Source: Yponomeuta sedellus | Taxonomy: Eukaryota > Arthropoda > Insecta > Lepidoptera > Yponomeutidae | Direction: 5' to 3' | NCBI GenBank assembly: GCA_934045075.1 | Contig: OW203722.1 | Span: forward strand, 7,967,303-8,031,302 | DNA length: 64,000 nucleotides | In this document: positions 1-10,507 of the stretch, piece after piece | Position numbering within the stretch: position 1 is the first letter of the stretch | Layout: the number at the start of each line of letters is the position of its first letter | Position numbers and translations under genes: made by a program | Notes under the pieces: generated by a model | The model's input: only the letters and a program-made list of their open reading frames with translations | Told to the model about the DNA's origin: nothing | The model's database searches: none

Positions 1-101
1 TGCCGGGATTCGAACCCGCAACCTCTGGCTATCCGTGCCAGAATAGGTTTTTAAATTTTTCCTTAGCACGGGCTAGTGCATTAAAAATAAAAAAATAGTA
101 T
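1..101 (+). mobile_element. tRNA-derived SINE family 1, foldback copy A (cut by window edge)
   Basis: Bases 1-41 are the reverse complement of a tRNA-like module: the T-arm with box B (GGTTCGAATCC on the minus strand) and the anticodon stem. At about 41/42 the orientation flips, and a direct-strand tail follows (AATAGGTTTTTAAATTT, then the CTTAGCACGGGCTAGTGC hairpin and an A-rich end). The left part and its target duplication lie outside the window. Other copies are at 6022, 33357, 36193, 37895, 38385, 42861 and 56818. Confidence 0.8.
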
Positions 102-1394
102 AGTTGTAAAGATACTTCTGCTCTGTTTCTATCAAGTACCTTGCGTCGGTAATAAGGCCTCACAAACTGTTATTATGAGAACACACTTCGCGGCTCCGAA
201 CGAAAACAGCCACTTCGTTCAATTGTTGCAACTCAGACTTATGTCATCGCGTATTTTGAGAGTTCACTTTATGTTTTGTCCTGTCTCTATGCATTGTTAC
301 TTGTATTTTTATTGTATTCTAGTACAAGCTTACAACATTTCTGATAACTAAGGTTTCTAAAGTTAGCCAACGATTTCTTTACCCTACGTTACGTGTCTAT
401 TTGTTTTGAAGTGAGCTAAATTTGGGTTTTGTACGTATTGGGCATTTTTTTCTATGATATTTCTATAACTGAAAACTTGTTATTGACTCTCAGTTTTTAT
501 TTCAATTGTAATGTATTTGTTCATAGCTGTAAGTTTTCCTATTATAATAAAATAATTGGCTCCCCTTCCTTAGCTGACTTTAAAAGCAAGGTTAAGGATT
601 TTTATCTGTCCCTGCAAGTTTAGTATTCGTGCATTGTCCTTTTCATTTTGTCTTTTCCGTATGTCTCCATATAGGTACACAATATTGTATTTATTTCCTC
701 ATCGCGTAGATTGTTATTATAACGTATTTATGTAAGTTTATCATAACTATGTATGCTGTTTATGTAGGTATATTGTTATTTATATAAGTTGTGTATTAAT
801 ATATTCATATTTGCACCGACTACCCGTCTCTTATTTCCTCCAGCAACTTTCCGTCGTAAGGTTGTCTGGAAGAAATTGCTTTTAGCAATAAGGACGCCAA
901 TTATATTGTACTTTGTATCTTTACATGTTTTATAATATGTGCTCTGGTGTAAAATAATGAATATTCTTAACTTATCTTATATTATCTTAATTATACTGCA
1001 ACTGCATATTCTACAGACTTATAAAAGAAGTTTTCCGTGCATAATCATAGGTGACCATATTATTTATTAGGAATCACATATGAAACAAAAACGTTTCCTC
1101 GTACTTTTATAGAAGTATTTGTTATGCAATGACAGCAACTATATTGTTTTTATACTGTACTAAAGTCAATGCATACTTGCTCTACATAGTTTCTCCTTGA
1201 TCTTTATCGGCTCCAAAACAGATTAATCTCGGTTACTCGTCGCCTCTCGCTGTCGGACACGATGTCGCCTTGTTCCGCTTCACTGTCTAATGCCAAGCCT
1301 CTGTCCTAAGTACAGCATTGATTAAAGCAGAAGCGCGGAACCTCCGTTTGTCTTATTCTTACATATGTCAACTTCGCGTTGACGATGTCTCTAG
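102..1394. other. AT-rich intergenic or intronic DNA, nothing recognised
   Basis: No open frame here resembles a known protein, and no repeat is shared with the rest of the window. The short 429-623 frame has low-complexity, intron-like composition and is not called. Confidence 0.5.
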
Positions 1395-1713
1395 AAGATC
1401 CTGCCAGACAGACTTTTTATCTTCGTGCTAGACAGGAAGGAGTGAAGTAACTTCGCTACTTCCGTCGCCCTCTATCAAGGATAGAAGTAGTGAAGTTACT
1501 CGCATCTTCATGCCTGTCCTGAAGCTTGACAAGGGACAGATGTATTGATGTTACTTTAGGTCTTCGTGCCAGTCCTGAAGCTACAAAGGGGACAGAACTT
1601 TACGTCTTCATGCCTGTCGTGAAGCTCGACAGGGGACAGAAGTCAGAAGTACTGAAGTTACTTCACTTTTTCAGGCCTGTCCTGAAGCGTGACAGTACAT
1701 CTGGCAGGATCTT
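1395..1713. repeat. 319-bp element with 14-bp terminal inverted repeats and internal degenerate tandem units
   Basis: AAGATCCTGCCAGA at 1395-1408 is matched exactly in inverse at 1700-1713. Between them a unit built on CTTC(A/G)TGCCTGTCCTGAAGC followed by GACA(A/G)GGGACAGA recurs about four times in diverged form, with GAAGTAACTTC-type spacers. This could be a small non-autonomous DNA element with internal repeats. No transposase or clear target duplication is seen. Confidence 0.5.
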
Positions 1714-3319
1714 ATCGTGTGTCCTTGCTTTCCTAATGCCCTGACGGCTCGCCAAACCAACATTCCCTTAGCGAATGTTCATTCAGCAACCGTCATCGAA
1801 TACGTCATTGTCATATAATGTTGTTCTCCATGACTCACTATATTAATACAATCCGGTGACAAGGACATTGAAGTGAGAAAGGAACGACAGGAAAAGCTTG
1901 AACGGGATGACGATTCCTGAGTCAAACCACCGTTATACTCGTAGCTATTTGGTGTTCCTAGGTGTGTCCAAATCGTGTACTTAGGCGTTCGATCAAGATA
2001 ATAGGGTGATCTGAGAGCGAACGAACCGGATGCGAATATACAGTACACTCTGCCCGCCGCTGGTGAAAGTAGAACTCACAAAAAATGCTCCCATTACTTG
2101 CACCGGTTGATATTTTCAAGTGCCTCGCTGAGTGGAGCGCTAGAAGGTCTGTTTCGGTCAACTTTAGTACGACCAGAGTACATTTTGTACGAAACTTTGG
2201 TAAAAGCTGTTTGAAGTTGATTTTGCTTTAGGTTTAGAGTGGCCTTATGTCTCAGTACGTTATGGATGGTTCTTGTCATTTCAAGGTCCCCTGAAGTAGT
2301 GTCGATGTGTATTTCTTAGTTACACTTTGCCAACCATTTCAGGTGCTTCCAGATTTCAGAATATCCTAGGTGTGCTTACAAGAGACTGGATTCGTTACAC
2401 CTGCTTACAGAACTTGTTCGAGATTATTATGTGTTTTGTTCTATTCTCACGCTCTTAATAACTGATGAAGCTGCTTGTTGAGGCCCTTGTGTAACAGGCG
2501 TAGACTTGGCTTTTGTTACCGCTTGCCCTTGATATATTTGACCGTAAAAAATTGTATCTCTAGAGTATTTTTTAGGAAGTCTATAAACTTTCCATTGCAG
2601 TGCACAGGCCTTTTCTCACAAAGAGAGAGAGAGAGTTATTAAGCCTCTAGAGCAACATAAAAACAAAACAAGAGTAGGACGCCCATCAAGTTACTGAACC
2701 TCTGAAGCCCGAAGAACCTCTGAAGAAGCCTCTTGCTGAGAGGCGGTCGTTGGTTGAAGTGTAATACCATCAGTGGAGAAGTGTAGATTAATTGCTTGGT
2801 TTGGATTACAGAGTCGCCATTCTGTATATCCCTAGGTTGACACTAGTTCGAGACTACCTTGGTGTGCCACCGGCCTCAGTGGATGGCGGGAGTTATTTGG
2901 GTCGCGTGGCAACCGGCAACCCTTTAATTTACGCCCGAACAGCGCTGCTGAATTCTGATCAAGGTTTTCTTGTCTCTGGTCTGTCAGACCCCGTTATGAC
3001 ATAAGGATGCATTGATATTTAATTACAGAGAATGACGTATTAGGAAATTCTATGGATTAGTTTAATTTATAGCGCTGTGAGGGTTTTGACCGCAAAACCA
3101 GTCATTTGAACTTAGCGTTTTTGTACAGTCGGCACTACGTCAACCTTTTAAGGGCTATAAGCTGACTGTACTTAGAAAATGGTTACACTATTAGTGTGCT
3201 AGCACCGGTTAATATATTTTTTTTATTTAGATACATAATTCAATCTTAAGAGTTTTTTACTTACAAAAGTCGCAAGCCTCCCGTATATTTCATGATTCTT
3301 ATAAATGTAGACAGCTGAT
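1714..3319. other. No gene recognised
   Basis: Several short frames on both strands have no recognisable family. A (GA)n run sits near 2622-2636. The 2640-3000 stretch is less AT-rich than its surroundings and could be decayed retroelement sequence, but nothing firm supports this. Confidence 0.4.
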
Positions 3320-3394
3320 GAGGTCTCACACTCGGGGGAGGTATCTGTTAAGATTACGGATCGGCCAAAATCGTATCAGAATAATAACTTCATG

Positions 3395-3735
3395 CAACAC
3401 AATCACTTGTCCTGGGCCCAAACTAGGATATCCTTCGTTATGGTAACCAGACGAGGACATGACAAACATGGAAATACACCCAGACTGAGGCCTGCTGGGT
3501 GGTGTCGGCCTAGAGAATAGCACCAACCCAATTCTTCCTGCGGGTGTCGTAAAAGGCGACTAAGGGACACAAACCGGGGGGTGGGCGGCAGCGCCCACTG
3601 CAGTACAATTCCACCGATCTGCGATCCCCAACCCCCATGCCCAGCGTGGGGATTATGGGCATTACCCCCTATGATAGCACAACGTGGCGCTCTTTAGGGG
3701 AGGTCTATGTCCAACAGTGGACTAGTATAGCCTGA
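3395..3735 (+). mobile_element. Chimeric SINE / RTE-LINE fragment
   Basis: The left part (about 3395-3500) resembles the 3' half of the SINE at 29765. The middle carries GTCGTAAAAGGCGACTAAGG, a motif I associate with lepidopteran LINE 5' regions (recalled, not checked). The right part (3620-3735) is an RTE-type 3' end; the frame ending CTATGTCCAACAGTGGACTA recalls the LINE carboxyl terminus ...YVQQWT. The same end recurs inverted at 39395-39510. It is probably a short derivative in which a LINE 5' piece is joined to a LINE 3' piece. Confidence 0.55.
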
Positions 3736-3774
3736 CGACGAGGCCATTTAACATAACATAAAATTCATACCATA

Positions 3775-3965
3775 ACATTCACATACAGGCACATATATTG
3801 CTTCTGGCCCCACACTAGGATACCCTGTGTCGTGGGAACCAGAAACAAAGACATCACAAACATGTAGACATGGAGTTTTTTTTTATCCTCAGCCGGGGTT
3901 CGAAACCGGGACCTCTTGCATGGTATGCAGATGCACTACCGCTGTGTGAGGTCGTCGATTGTACA
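3775..3965 (-). mobile_element. tRNA-derived SINE family 2, minus strand
   Basis: On the minus strand it reads box A-like GTAGTGCATCTGC, box B-like GGTTTCGAACCC, then ACATGTTTGTGATGTC and TGGTTCCCACGACACAGGG, ending near TATGTGCCTGTATG. Related copies are at 9317, 27745 and 43440. Its 5' end abuts another SINE remnant at 3965-4050. Confidence 0.7.
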
Positions 3966-4050
3966 AATACGGCGGCCCTCAGTGGAAATTGAATCCACGA
4001 CCTTCGGCATGACGTTGACGGCAACGACGCAGTCCACCTCAGACACGTCT
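3965..4050 (-). mobile_element. tRNA-derived SINE family 3 remnant, minus strand
   Basis: The reverse complement has a degenerate box B (GGATTCAATTTCC) and the phrase GCCGCCGTATTTGTACAA, shared with the family-3 copies near 29765 and 50205. Only the tRNA-like part is visible here. Confidence 0.5.
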
Positions 4051-4478
4051 TAAAAACTTGTAAAGAACATGGAATAAAATAAAGCTAGTCTGCTGATTTG
4101 TCATCATTCCGTACCTTTATCTTGCTTCAAACGCGGTTCCCACAGCGGAATCTCTCGCAGTGCAATTAAACGAATGATGAATTGTTTTAATCAAATCACA
4201 ATCGTTTTATTACATACCCGTTCTTACTATTGTAGTGCGACGCCGATGAATGAATTAATGTATTCATTGTTCTACTATTACGCTCATTGTGAACGAATCG
4301 AGGTGAATACGAGTATAAGGGACATGAAATACTGGGCTTTTCACAAATTGGTAATTTCGAATCAAATGTGACGTAGCCTCTTAAATCGAGAGTGTTTTTG
4401 CTAAAATACTCGTCAAATTTGTTTGGGACCCTGACTGATTTCTACAATACCATTAAATAGAGGGTAAATTTGCAACGT

Positions 4479-4519
4479 TGTCACATTTACTGACTTTTAC
4501 TAGTCAGTAAATGCGACAA
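4479..4519. repeat. Inverted repeat at the 5' edge of a SINE
   Basis: TTGTCACATTTACTGAC and GTCAGTAAATGCGACAA are 17-bp arms with one mismatch around a short spacer. The right arm directly abuts the tRNA-like start of the SINE at 4520. Confidence 0.7.
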
Positions 4520-4760
4520 CGGCCTCGGTGGCGCAGCGGTTTAGCACGCTGACTGTAAAACGGAAGGTCTCGGGTTCGATCCCCGGCCGGGTCTAACTAG
4601 GAAAAAAACTTTTCTAGATTGTCTCAGGTCTTCGATGTTATCTATGTATTTATTGTATTAAATCTATTGTCGAGTTAGCACCTATAACACAAGTCATTTA
4701 GTTGTACTTAGTATAGAGCTGATATATATCATCTTTCCCTACATTCGATATCAACCAACG
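4520..4760 (+). mobile_element. tRNA-derived SINE family 4
   Basis: Starts GGCCTCGGTGGCGCAGCGG (box A region) and continues to box B GGTTCGATCCC. A conserved tail follows with GATGTTATCTATGTATTTATTG, GTCGAGTTAGCACCTATAAC and AAGTCATTTAGTTGTAC. A minus-strand copy is at 9735-9985 and a 3' fragment at about 8660-8770. It is a SINE rather than a working tRNA gene, because the long tail is shared between copies. Confidence 0.75.
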
Positions 4761-4869
4761 CAGGAAAATTACGCCATACTCCACCACGAGAGGTAAGTTC
4801 GGATTGGTACGACCCTATATTTTCCTATAGGTTTTACGTGTACAAAATCCTAAACGATTCTATTTGTCT

Positions 4870-5090
4870 GTCAAATTCCTTAAACTCACCGCTGGGTTGG
4901 CTCCGCACGTATTGACTTGTCTTTCCTGTGGGCTAAGCCAACTAAGCAGTCAGGATGCTACAGGTGCTGGGCAAGCCTACTCCATTTAAAAACAATGTCC
5001 CCGGCACTGCAACTTTCGAGTGGTCCTTTTACCCGTCTAGTGTGAGTGAATGTCCCACTGGACGCTGTATAAATCATCTCATTACGTGGA
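4870..5090. repeat. Dispersed repeat shared with 8800-9010
   Basis: Shared landmarks in the same order: GTTGGCT(C/T)CGCACG, CTTTCCTG, AAGC(A/T)GTCAGGA, GCCTACTCCAT, GAGTGGT, TCTAGTGTGAG and CCACTGGAC(A/G)CTGTATAA. The pair is clearly homologous but diverged. The 115-codon frame over this stretch is not conserved in the other copy, so no CDS is called. Confidence 0.65.
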
Positions 5091-5267
5091 TGGAAAGGTT
5101 ACCTTCCTTACCAATTGCTATTGCAAATTTCAGGATTACGACAGGTTCTAGGGCGCATAATTCACAATTGACTCTGTTTTTGCTGTTATCACTGTGTCAC
5201 GAGCGCAATCTTAAAGAAGTCTCTACTATCCGCAGGGCGAAGTTTTTTAGGTTTCCTAAGCTCCTGT

Positions 5268-5445
5268 TTGACAATGTTCAAATAAAGTTCCAGATAAGCT
5301 AATCGCAACCAGGGCTGCCGTTTGTTCTAAATTTAATTTTTTTTTCCTATATTGCGTGTGTTCCTTCAAATTTAGAACAAACTGCAGCCCTGGTTGCAGA
5401 TAGCTTATCTGGAACTTTATCTACAGATTGTGACACAGACCCTAG
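5268..5445. mobile_element. Foldback MITE (long terminal inverted repeats)
   Basis: Arms beginning near CAAATAAAGTTCCAGATAAGC and ending near GCTTATCTGGAACTTTATC pair over about 60 bp, including CAACCAGGGCTGCCGTTTG and its inverse. The centre is a T-rich spacer. A second copy of the same family is at 35743-35930. Confidence 0.8.
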
Positions 5446-5808
5446 ACTACTAAAGGAAATTTAATCTTACGGGATTCCTTCTTATTTTTTTGTCGTGTCC
5501 TCATGACTGAGGGGCGTGACTATGGGGCAGCTTCCGCCACCAGCGCTCCTCATTCCTTCCAATTATGCGTCAGCTGTATGGGTGCTTGTAAGGTCCCTCC
5601 CGAAGCTTTTTCTTATAGTGTCTGTCCAACGCATTGGTGCTCGTCCGCTGCTACGTACTTTTTTATATTATTTATTTAAGACATACAAGTATAATGAAAT
5701 TAAACAAAACCAAAATCACAAAAACCTGGGAGGTTTATGCATGATTTTCGGAATACACTGTATACAATACACAACTGTATATTAGCGTTGATATTAACTT
5801 AAGTAATC

Positions 5809-5844
5809 CCGGATTCACTTACTTGCTTAAGTAAGTGAATCCGG
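5809..5844. repeat. Perfect 16-bp inverted repeat, 4-nt loop
   Basis: CCGGATTCACTTACTT at 5809-5824 is followed by GCTT and its exact reverse complement at 5829-5844. No function can be assigned. Confidence 0.85.
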
Positions 5845-6021
5845 AATCAAGCTGATAATATGTGGTGCTTAAGAAAATAAGTTCGAACATTAGTTTTAGC
5901 TTAAGAGGTACTTTTTCAATATAAATCTACTCTTTTCGGGTTTAGATTCCAAATCACTTACGGGCTTAGGATCGATAAAAACAATAAATCAAACGAAATT
6001 TCCGAAACATGGTCTCCTTTT

Positions 6022-6185
6022 TGTAAAAACCTATTTAGAGGCTAAAAATTCTACCCATGCCGGGATTCGAACCCGCGACCTCTGGCTATCCGTGCCAGCG
6101 CTCTTTTCAACTGAGCTAATGGGCGACTCACCGGCATCAGTGAAATTTCGAACCTCTTTACAATACTCTGAATTACGTACATAAT
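6022..6185 (-). mobile_element. tRNA-derived SINE family 1, simple (non-foldback) copy B
   Basis: On the minus strand it has about 60 nt of leader (GTACGTAATTCAGAG), a tRNA-like module at 6124-6053 (boxes A and B, clover-leaf arms) and a body ending at AATAGGTTTTT. It lacks the LINE-like tail of other copies. It is flanked by a 13/14 target duplication: CATGGTCTCCTTTT at 6008-6021 and CATGGTCTTCTTTT at 6186-6199. Confidence 0.88.
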
Positions 6186-6199
6186 CATGGTCTTCTTTT

Positions 6200-7624
6200 C
6201 TTTATTGATTTGTGTTAACATTCAGCAGTACCTATAGTTCCGTCCGAAAATATTGCTACATTGCACATTTACACTTATTGTATCCTGTTTAGCTTGGAAT
6301 ACAGGAATGGAATGTACAAACAGACAATTTGGACTGGAATTTACTTGGCCTTGATTCGCCCAGTGGAACTATACGTACTACGTTAGTTACGTTTGACCAT
6401 TCAATCAGCGACTATGGGTAAACGACTAGTAAAAATTCTCTCATCTTTGGTTTTTGGAGGTACTTGATTGAAACCGCAGTTATGAAACCAGTTCTTCTAT
6501 GCCATAATTATTTCGTAGAGTCTGTTTAATTAAACTAACTGCTCATATTGGTAACGGAAAGAAAAAAGTTGTATCGACAGTCACTAACTAAACCAAGAAA
6601 TTCATTTTGAGAGGTTGAACGTTGGAACAAGGAGTCGAGTACCTTATTAAACTATTGAAACTCTATTGCTTGCCTTAAAACTCAGTTCTTAAAAATAAAA
6701 AAGATACAAAATGGGAATAATAAAAGATAAATCAAAAGCATTTTGAGATCTTGACAATAATCGTGAAAGAGTTTTCTTTCACAGATAGCAAGAGCTCATC
6801 GAGAGGAAATGTCTTTGGTATTTTCACACAGATGCCTAAAATCGCTAACCTAAATGTACACGCTTAACGTTTAATAAGACCAAACTCTCTTAAACTTTTA
6901 TCTATCTCTCTCTGAGAGAAACTTAAGCTAATGCTTTTAGTGCCTGGGCAGCAATTAATGTAACGGACCGAACGGTTCACTTGCGTAGAGTGCCAGATGA
7001 CTTGAAGAGTGCCAAAAACACACTACGGCGTTTGCATCCACTTAACTAAAATTATTGAATACAACAATCACGTACAATAAATCGAATTAGTCAAGTGTCG
7101 TACGAACAGTTATAATTATTGTGTTTCTGGACGCTAAATTCGTTTCCCATCCACGATTCATCCAACGACAGACTATAACAGTTCAATACCCCTGACATCA
7201 CGTTTCTATACACGATACCATAGAGTAAAAATTACAGAAATACAGCTTCGGAATGACGGAATGGCCGGTATGGCATTGAACACCGTAAAATTTAAATAAA
7301 AAATGCACATATTTTACATCGGTCACAGAATACAGTAGCTTAATCATACTAGCAATATTTGGTCACGTTCGATTGGGTGAAAAAAATGTTTTTTATTTAA
7401 AGTAGCAGAGAAACTGTGATTACTGAACGTCGCAAGTCATACATTGCCATACAGTGTCCACTTCAAGAACTAGAATTATAGATAATGTTTTGAGAAAAAA
7501 TAGAAGCATAGAGAAACTTCGAAGTTAGTCCCCTCTCTGGTCGCTTACTTAACATTATTTAAATGTTATTCTGTAACTCAGACACTCAACAGTATAACTC
7601 ATGGCAGCTCTCTTTGAATAATCT
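6200..7624. other. AT-rich DNA, nothing recognised
   Basis: No family-level resemblance is visible in any frame and no repeat is shared with the rest of the window. Confidence 0.45.
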
Positions 7625-7830
7625 GCGGTGATAGCACGAATGGTAGAAACCTGGCCTCATTCGAAAGGTCGGGAATTCGAATCCCGGCATGCACCACTCA
7701 CCCTGTTTTACATGCATTACATGCATAAGTTACATATAGAAATTTGTAATAGCACTTGCTAAGGTGGAGAATAATATCATGAGGAAATCTTAGTGCCTGA
7801 GGTGATCACGTGACTTGGGCACGCGGCTAC
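7625..7830 (+). mobile_element. tRNA-derived SINE family 5
   Basis: Box B-like GGGAATTCGAATCCCGGCATG is followed by a body with TTTTACATGCATTACATG, and then AATATCATGAGGAAATC near the 3' end. The same order is seen in the better copy at 44205-44475. The box A region is diverged. Confidence 0.65.
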
Positions 7831-8659
7831 TCTCTTTCCCTCTCTGAGAGAAGATCTGTGCCATGCACTGGGTTGTATTTAGGTGGTTCATGCAGTACGA
7901 ACAAAATTAACTTTTTGGTTTATTTTGATACGTCGTGAAAAGTCGGAAGAATCGGCCAGAAGTCAAATTTTGAAACAAAACCAAATTTTCCATGCCCTTG
8001 TTGTAACTACTGCTATTTTATATTCTAATGCTTCCACTTTGATCGTACAATGTCATCTACCTCAGTTCCCTTGCGGTGTACAATAACATCTACGCCGTAA
8101 TTGAGTGCAGTTATCCAGCAATGTAACCGTGACAGTAGTTTGATTGTCATGCTCGTGTAGTAAGTAATGTTTCACCCCAACTCTACCAATAATCCGAGTC
8201 TGCGAATATCAGCATCACCTGGGGCCTGTTTCATAGAACTGCAATTCAAGGGTTACCATGATAATTCGATATACACAGCGAAGTCGAATCACCCGTGGAT
8301 TAACACGTAGGAAGACTGCTACGCAATGTGCATCGAACTGTCTAAATAATTAACGAATTTAATTTTATAACCCTCGGCTCTGATCTAAGTACCTATATGA
8401 AGCACCAAGTCAATTATTTGCAACGACAAAATTTTACTAAAGTAGAATTTTGACGTTAATATGTAGGTACACCCGGCGGCACATGGAGGAGAGTAGTACC
8501 TACTTAAACTCTCGGTTTCACGTACGCTGTTGGTCAGTGGTTTTTTTTCGTTGACGGTTGTTACTTGTTTTTTTTTATTGACGGTTGTCAGAAGTGCTTC
8601 CCGATGTACTTTTTTATGTTTTTTGGCGATTAATTTTTATATTATAGATTCGTTTATTC

Positions 8660-8770
8660 GTTAGATTCGTATGGGGCTAACGAGATCTTTGTAATATGTC
8701 CATGAATATTTATTATTTATTTCATCGAACTTTTATACAGTTTTAACAGTTTAAATCAAATCAAATAAAC
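8660..8770 (+). mobile_element. 3' end of a family-4 SINE
   Basis: GGGGCTAACGAGATCT, TAATATGTCCATGAATAT and a TATTTATT-rich end match the 3' end of the copy at 9735-9985 read on its own strand. The tRNA-like head is missing. Confidence 0.6.
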
Positions 8771-8799
8771 ATTATTGTCGATGTCTTATAAATTTTACA

Positions 8800-9010
8800 C
8801 GTGAGGAAACCCGTATCTTGGTTGGCTTCGCACGCTTTGTATTGGATGACTTGGCTTTCCTGCTGGGTAGACCAATTAAGCTGTCAGGAAGGTATAGAAA
8901 CTGGGCAGGCCTACTCCATCTAAAAGAGTCTCCCAGACTCTGCAGCGGCCGAGTGGTTCCATCACTCATCTAGTGTGAGCGAAGGTGCCACTGGACACTG
9001 TATAACTGTA
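8800..9010. repeat. Second copy of the dispersed repeat at 4870-5090
   Basis: Carries the same ordered landmarks as the first copy, up to CCACTGGACACTGTATAAC. No coding potential is shared between the two. Confidence 0.65.
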
Positions 9011-9059
9011 TATGAAGTAGATCTCATACATTTTATTGGCGTCAGTATAATGTAGAAGA

Positions 9060-9200
9060 ACTGTGTCCCGCGAAGGCTCATCAGTACCCACTGCGCGCGC
9101 AGGTCAGCGACCGCGTTTGGCGGACCGCGGCCGCGGCCGTTCACTCGCCGAATCGCGCCTCCCATACACCGCGCTGTCAAGGTGATGGCCGGGCCATTTA
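9060..9200. other. GC- and CpG-rich island in AT-rich DNA
   Basis: Contains CTGCGCGCGCAG, GCGGCCGCGGCCG and many other CpG steps, while the flanks are AT-rich. An 80-codon minus frame spans it, but high GC makes long frames likely by chance, so no protein is called. It may be a young repeat piece or a regulatory island. Confidence 0.45.
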
Positions 9201-9316
9201 ACACTACTGAACTCGGGGAATTAGGAAATAACTCTCGTTCTTATTTTGTTTCTTTAGATGTCTTGCAGTAGCGCTATGAGTGATAATGCAGGTTTCCTCA
9301 CGATGTTTTTCTTGAG

Positions 9317-9530
9317 TAGACGACCTCTGTGGCGTAGCGGTAGCGCATCTGCCTACAATGCAAGAGGTCCCGGGGTCGAATCCCGGCTGGGAACAAAAAC
9401 CCCAGGTCTTGGATGTTTACATGTTTGTAATGTCGTTATTTCTGGTTCCCACGACACAGGGTATCCTAGTGTGGGGTCAGAAACAACGTATGTGCCTGTA
9501 TATAAATGTTATGTTAGTTAGCGAGTATTA
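9317..9530 (+). mobile_element. tRNA-derived SINE family 2, best copy
   Basis: Box A region TGGCGTAGCGGTAGCGC and box B GGGTCGAATCCC lie 40 nt apart. The body follows with CCAGGTCTTGGATGTTTACA, TGGTTCCCACGACACAGGG and GTGTGGGGTCAGAAAC. Frames through it also translate, but are explained by the SINE. Confidence 0.8.
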
Positions 9531-9564
9531 TTGCTACTATAACTTCACAAATTAACGTAAAATA

Positions 9565-9735
9565 GAAATTAAATTCATTCTTTCCTGTATTCGAACCCAC
9601 GACTTTTCAAATGAGAAGCCGGTAGAACGATGTTATAGTAGCAATTACCATCAACCCATTATATCCCCACCGAGGGGCACGGGTCTCTTTGCTGAGGAAG
9701 GTATAGGCCGTACTCCACCACGGCGGCCAAGTTAA
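9565..9735. repeat. Old SINE remnant plus fragment of the ACGGGTCTCT repeat
   Basis: About 9580-9640 reads as a minus-strand tRNA-like head (TTCGAACCCACGAC). From about 9650, CATCAACCCATTATATCCCC followed by GAGGGGCACGGGTCTCT matches the repeats near 32005 and 46700. Confidence 0.5.
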
Positions 9736-9985
9736 GATTGATAATAAATAAATAAATATATATTCATGGACATATTACACAGATCTCGTTAGCCCTATAC
9801 TTAGTACAACTAAATGACTTGGGTTATAGGTGCTAGCTCGACGATAGATTTAATACAATAAATACATAGATAACATCCAAGACCCGAGAAAAGTTCGTTT
9901 CCTAGTTTGACCCGGTTTGAACCCGAGACCTTCGGTTTTACAGTCAGCGTGCCAAACCGCTGCGCCACTGAGGCGCCAATATTTA
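9735..9985 (-). mobile_element. tRNA-derived SINE family 4, minus strand
   Basis: The reverse complement starts GGCGCCTCAGTGGCGCAGCGG, keeps box B (GGTTCAAACC) and carries the full family-4 body and 3' end. Directly to its right is a short palindrome (TATTTAGCAATAATAGTAAT and its inverse), possibly linked to the insertion. Confidence 0.75.
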
Positions 9986-10507
9986 GCAATAATAGTAATT
10001 ATTGCTAAATACTGGCGAGGACATTAGAAACAGCTCTGTAGTTTTATTACATTAAATTCAATTAGATTGTGTTTTGTGTTCATTATTACACGTTAATAAG
10101 TATATTAGAAGTATATAAACAAAGTGCCAATAGTAAAAGCACCCAGATCCAAGAAATACTTGGATAATCGTACCGGCCGGCTGAACTGTCAAAGTTCAAA
10201 TTCTAACGTCGACAACCGGGGAAGTATTGTTTTATTTTATTACTGTATTTGCGCCACAGTAGTTTACACATCACATACTAACTGCACAAAACCTCACACA
10301 CGTGAGCCACGTCCCATACATACACTCGGGCACTGTTTTGACTCCCTTTGCTTGACTTGAGTGGAAGCAAAGTTGATGACAAAACATAAAGCCTCAGCCA
10401 TTAAAAACTCACACTATACAGCTCAAAACTTACAAACAACTCGTTAATACTTAATAACATATCTCGTCGTAAAATACTGACACCGATTCCCGGTCTGTTG
10501 CAGTAAA

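Noticed and set aside
2640..3004. Decayed Ty3/gypsy-like end and LTR
   Set aside because: Only vague composition supports it; no RT, paired LTR or primer site was found.
4520..4592. Functional tRNA gene with boxes A and B
   Set aside because: The tRNA-like part is followed by a long body shared with other copies, so it is a SINE head. The same holds at 6053, 9317, 38450 and the other SINEs.
4955..5302. 115-codon plus-strand frame
   Set aside because: Lies over a dispersed repeat and a MITE arm, and its homologue at 8800 does not keep the frame.
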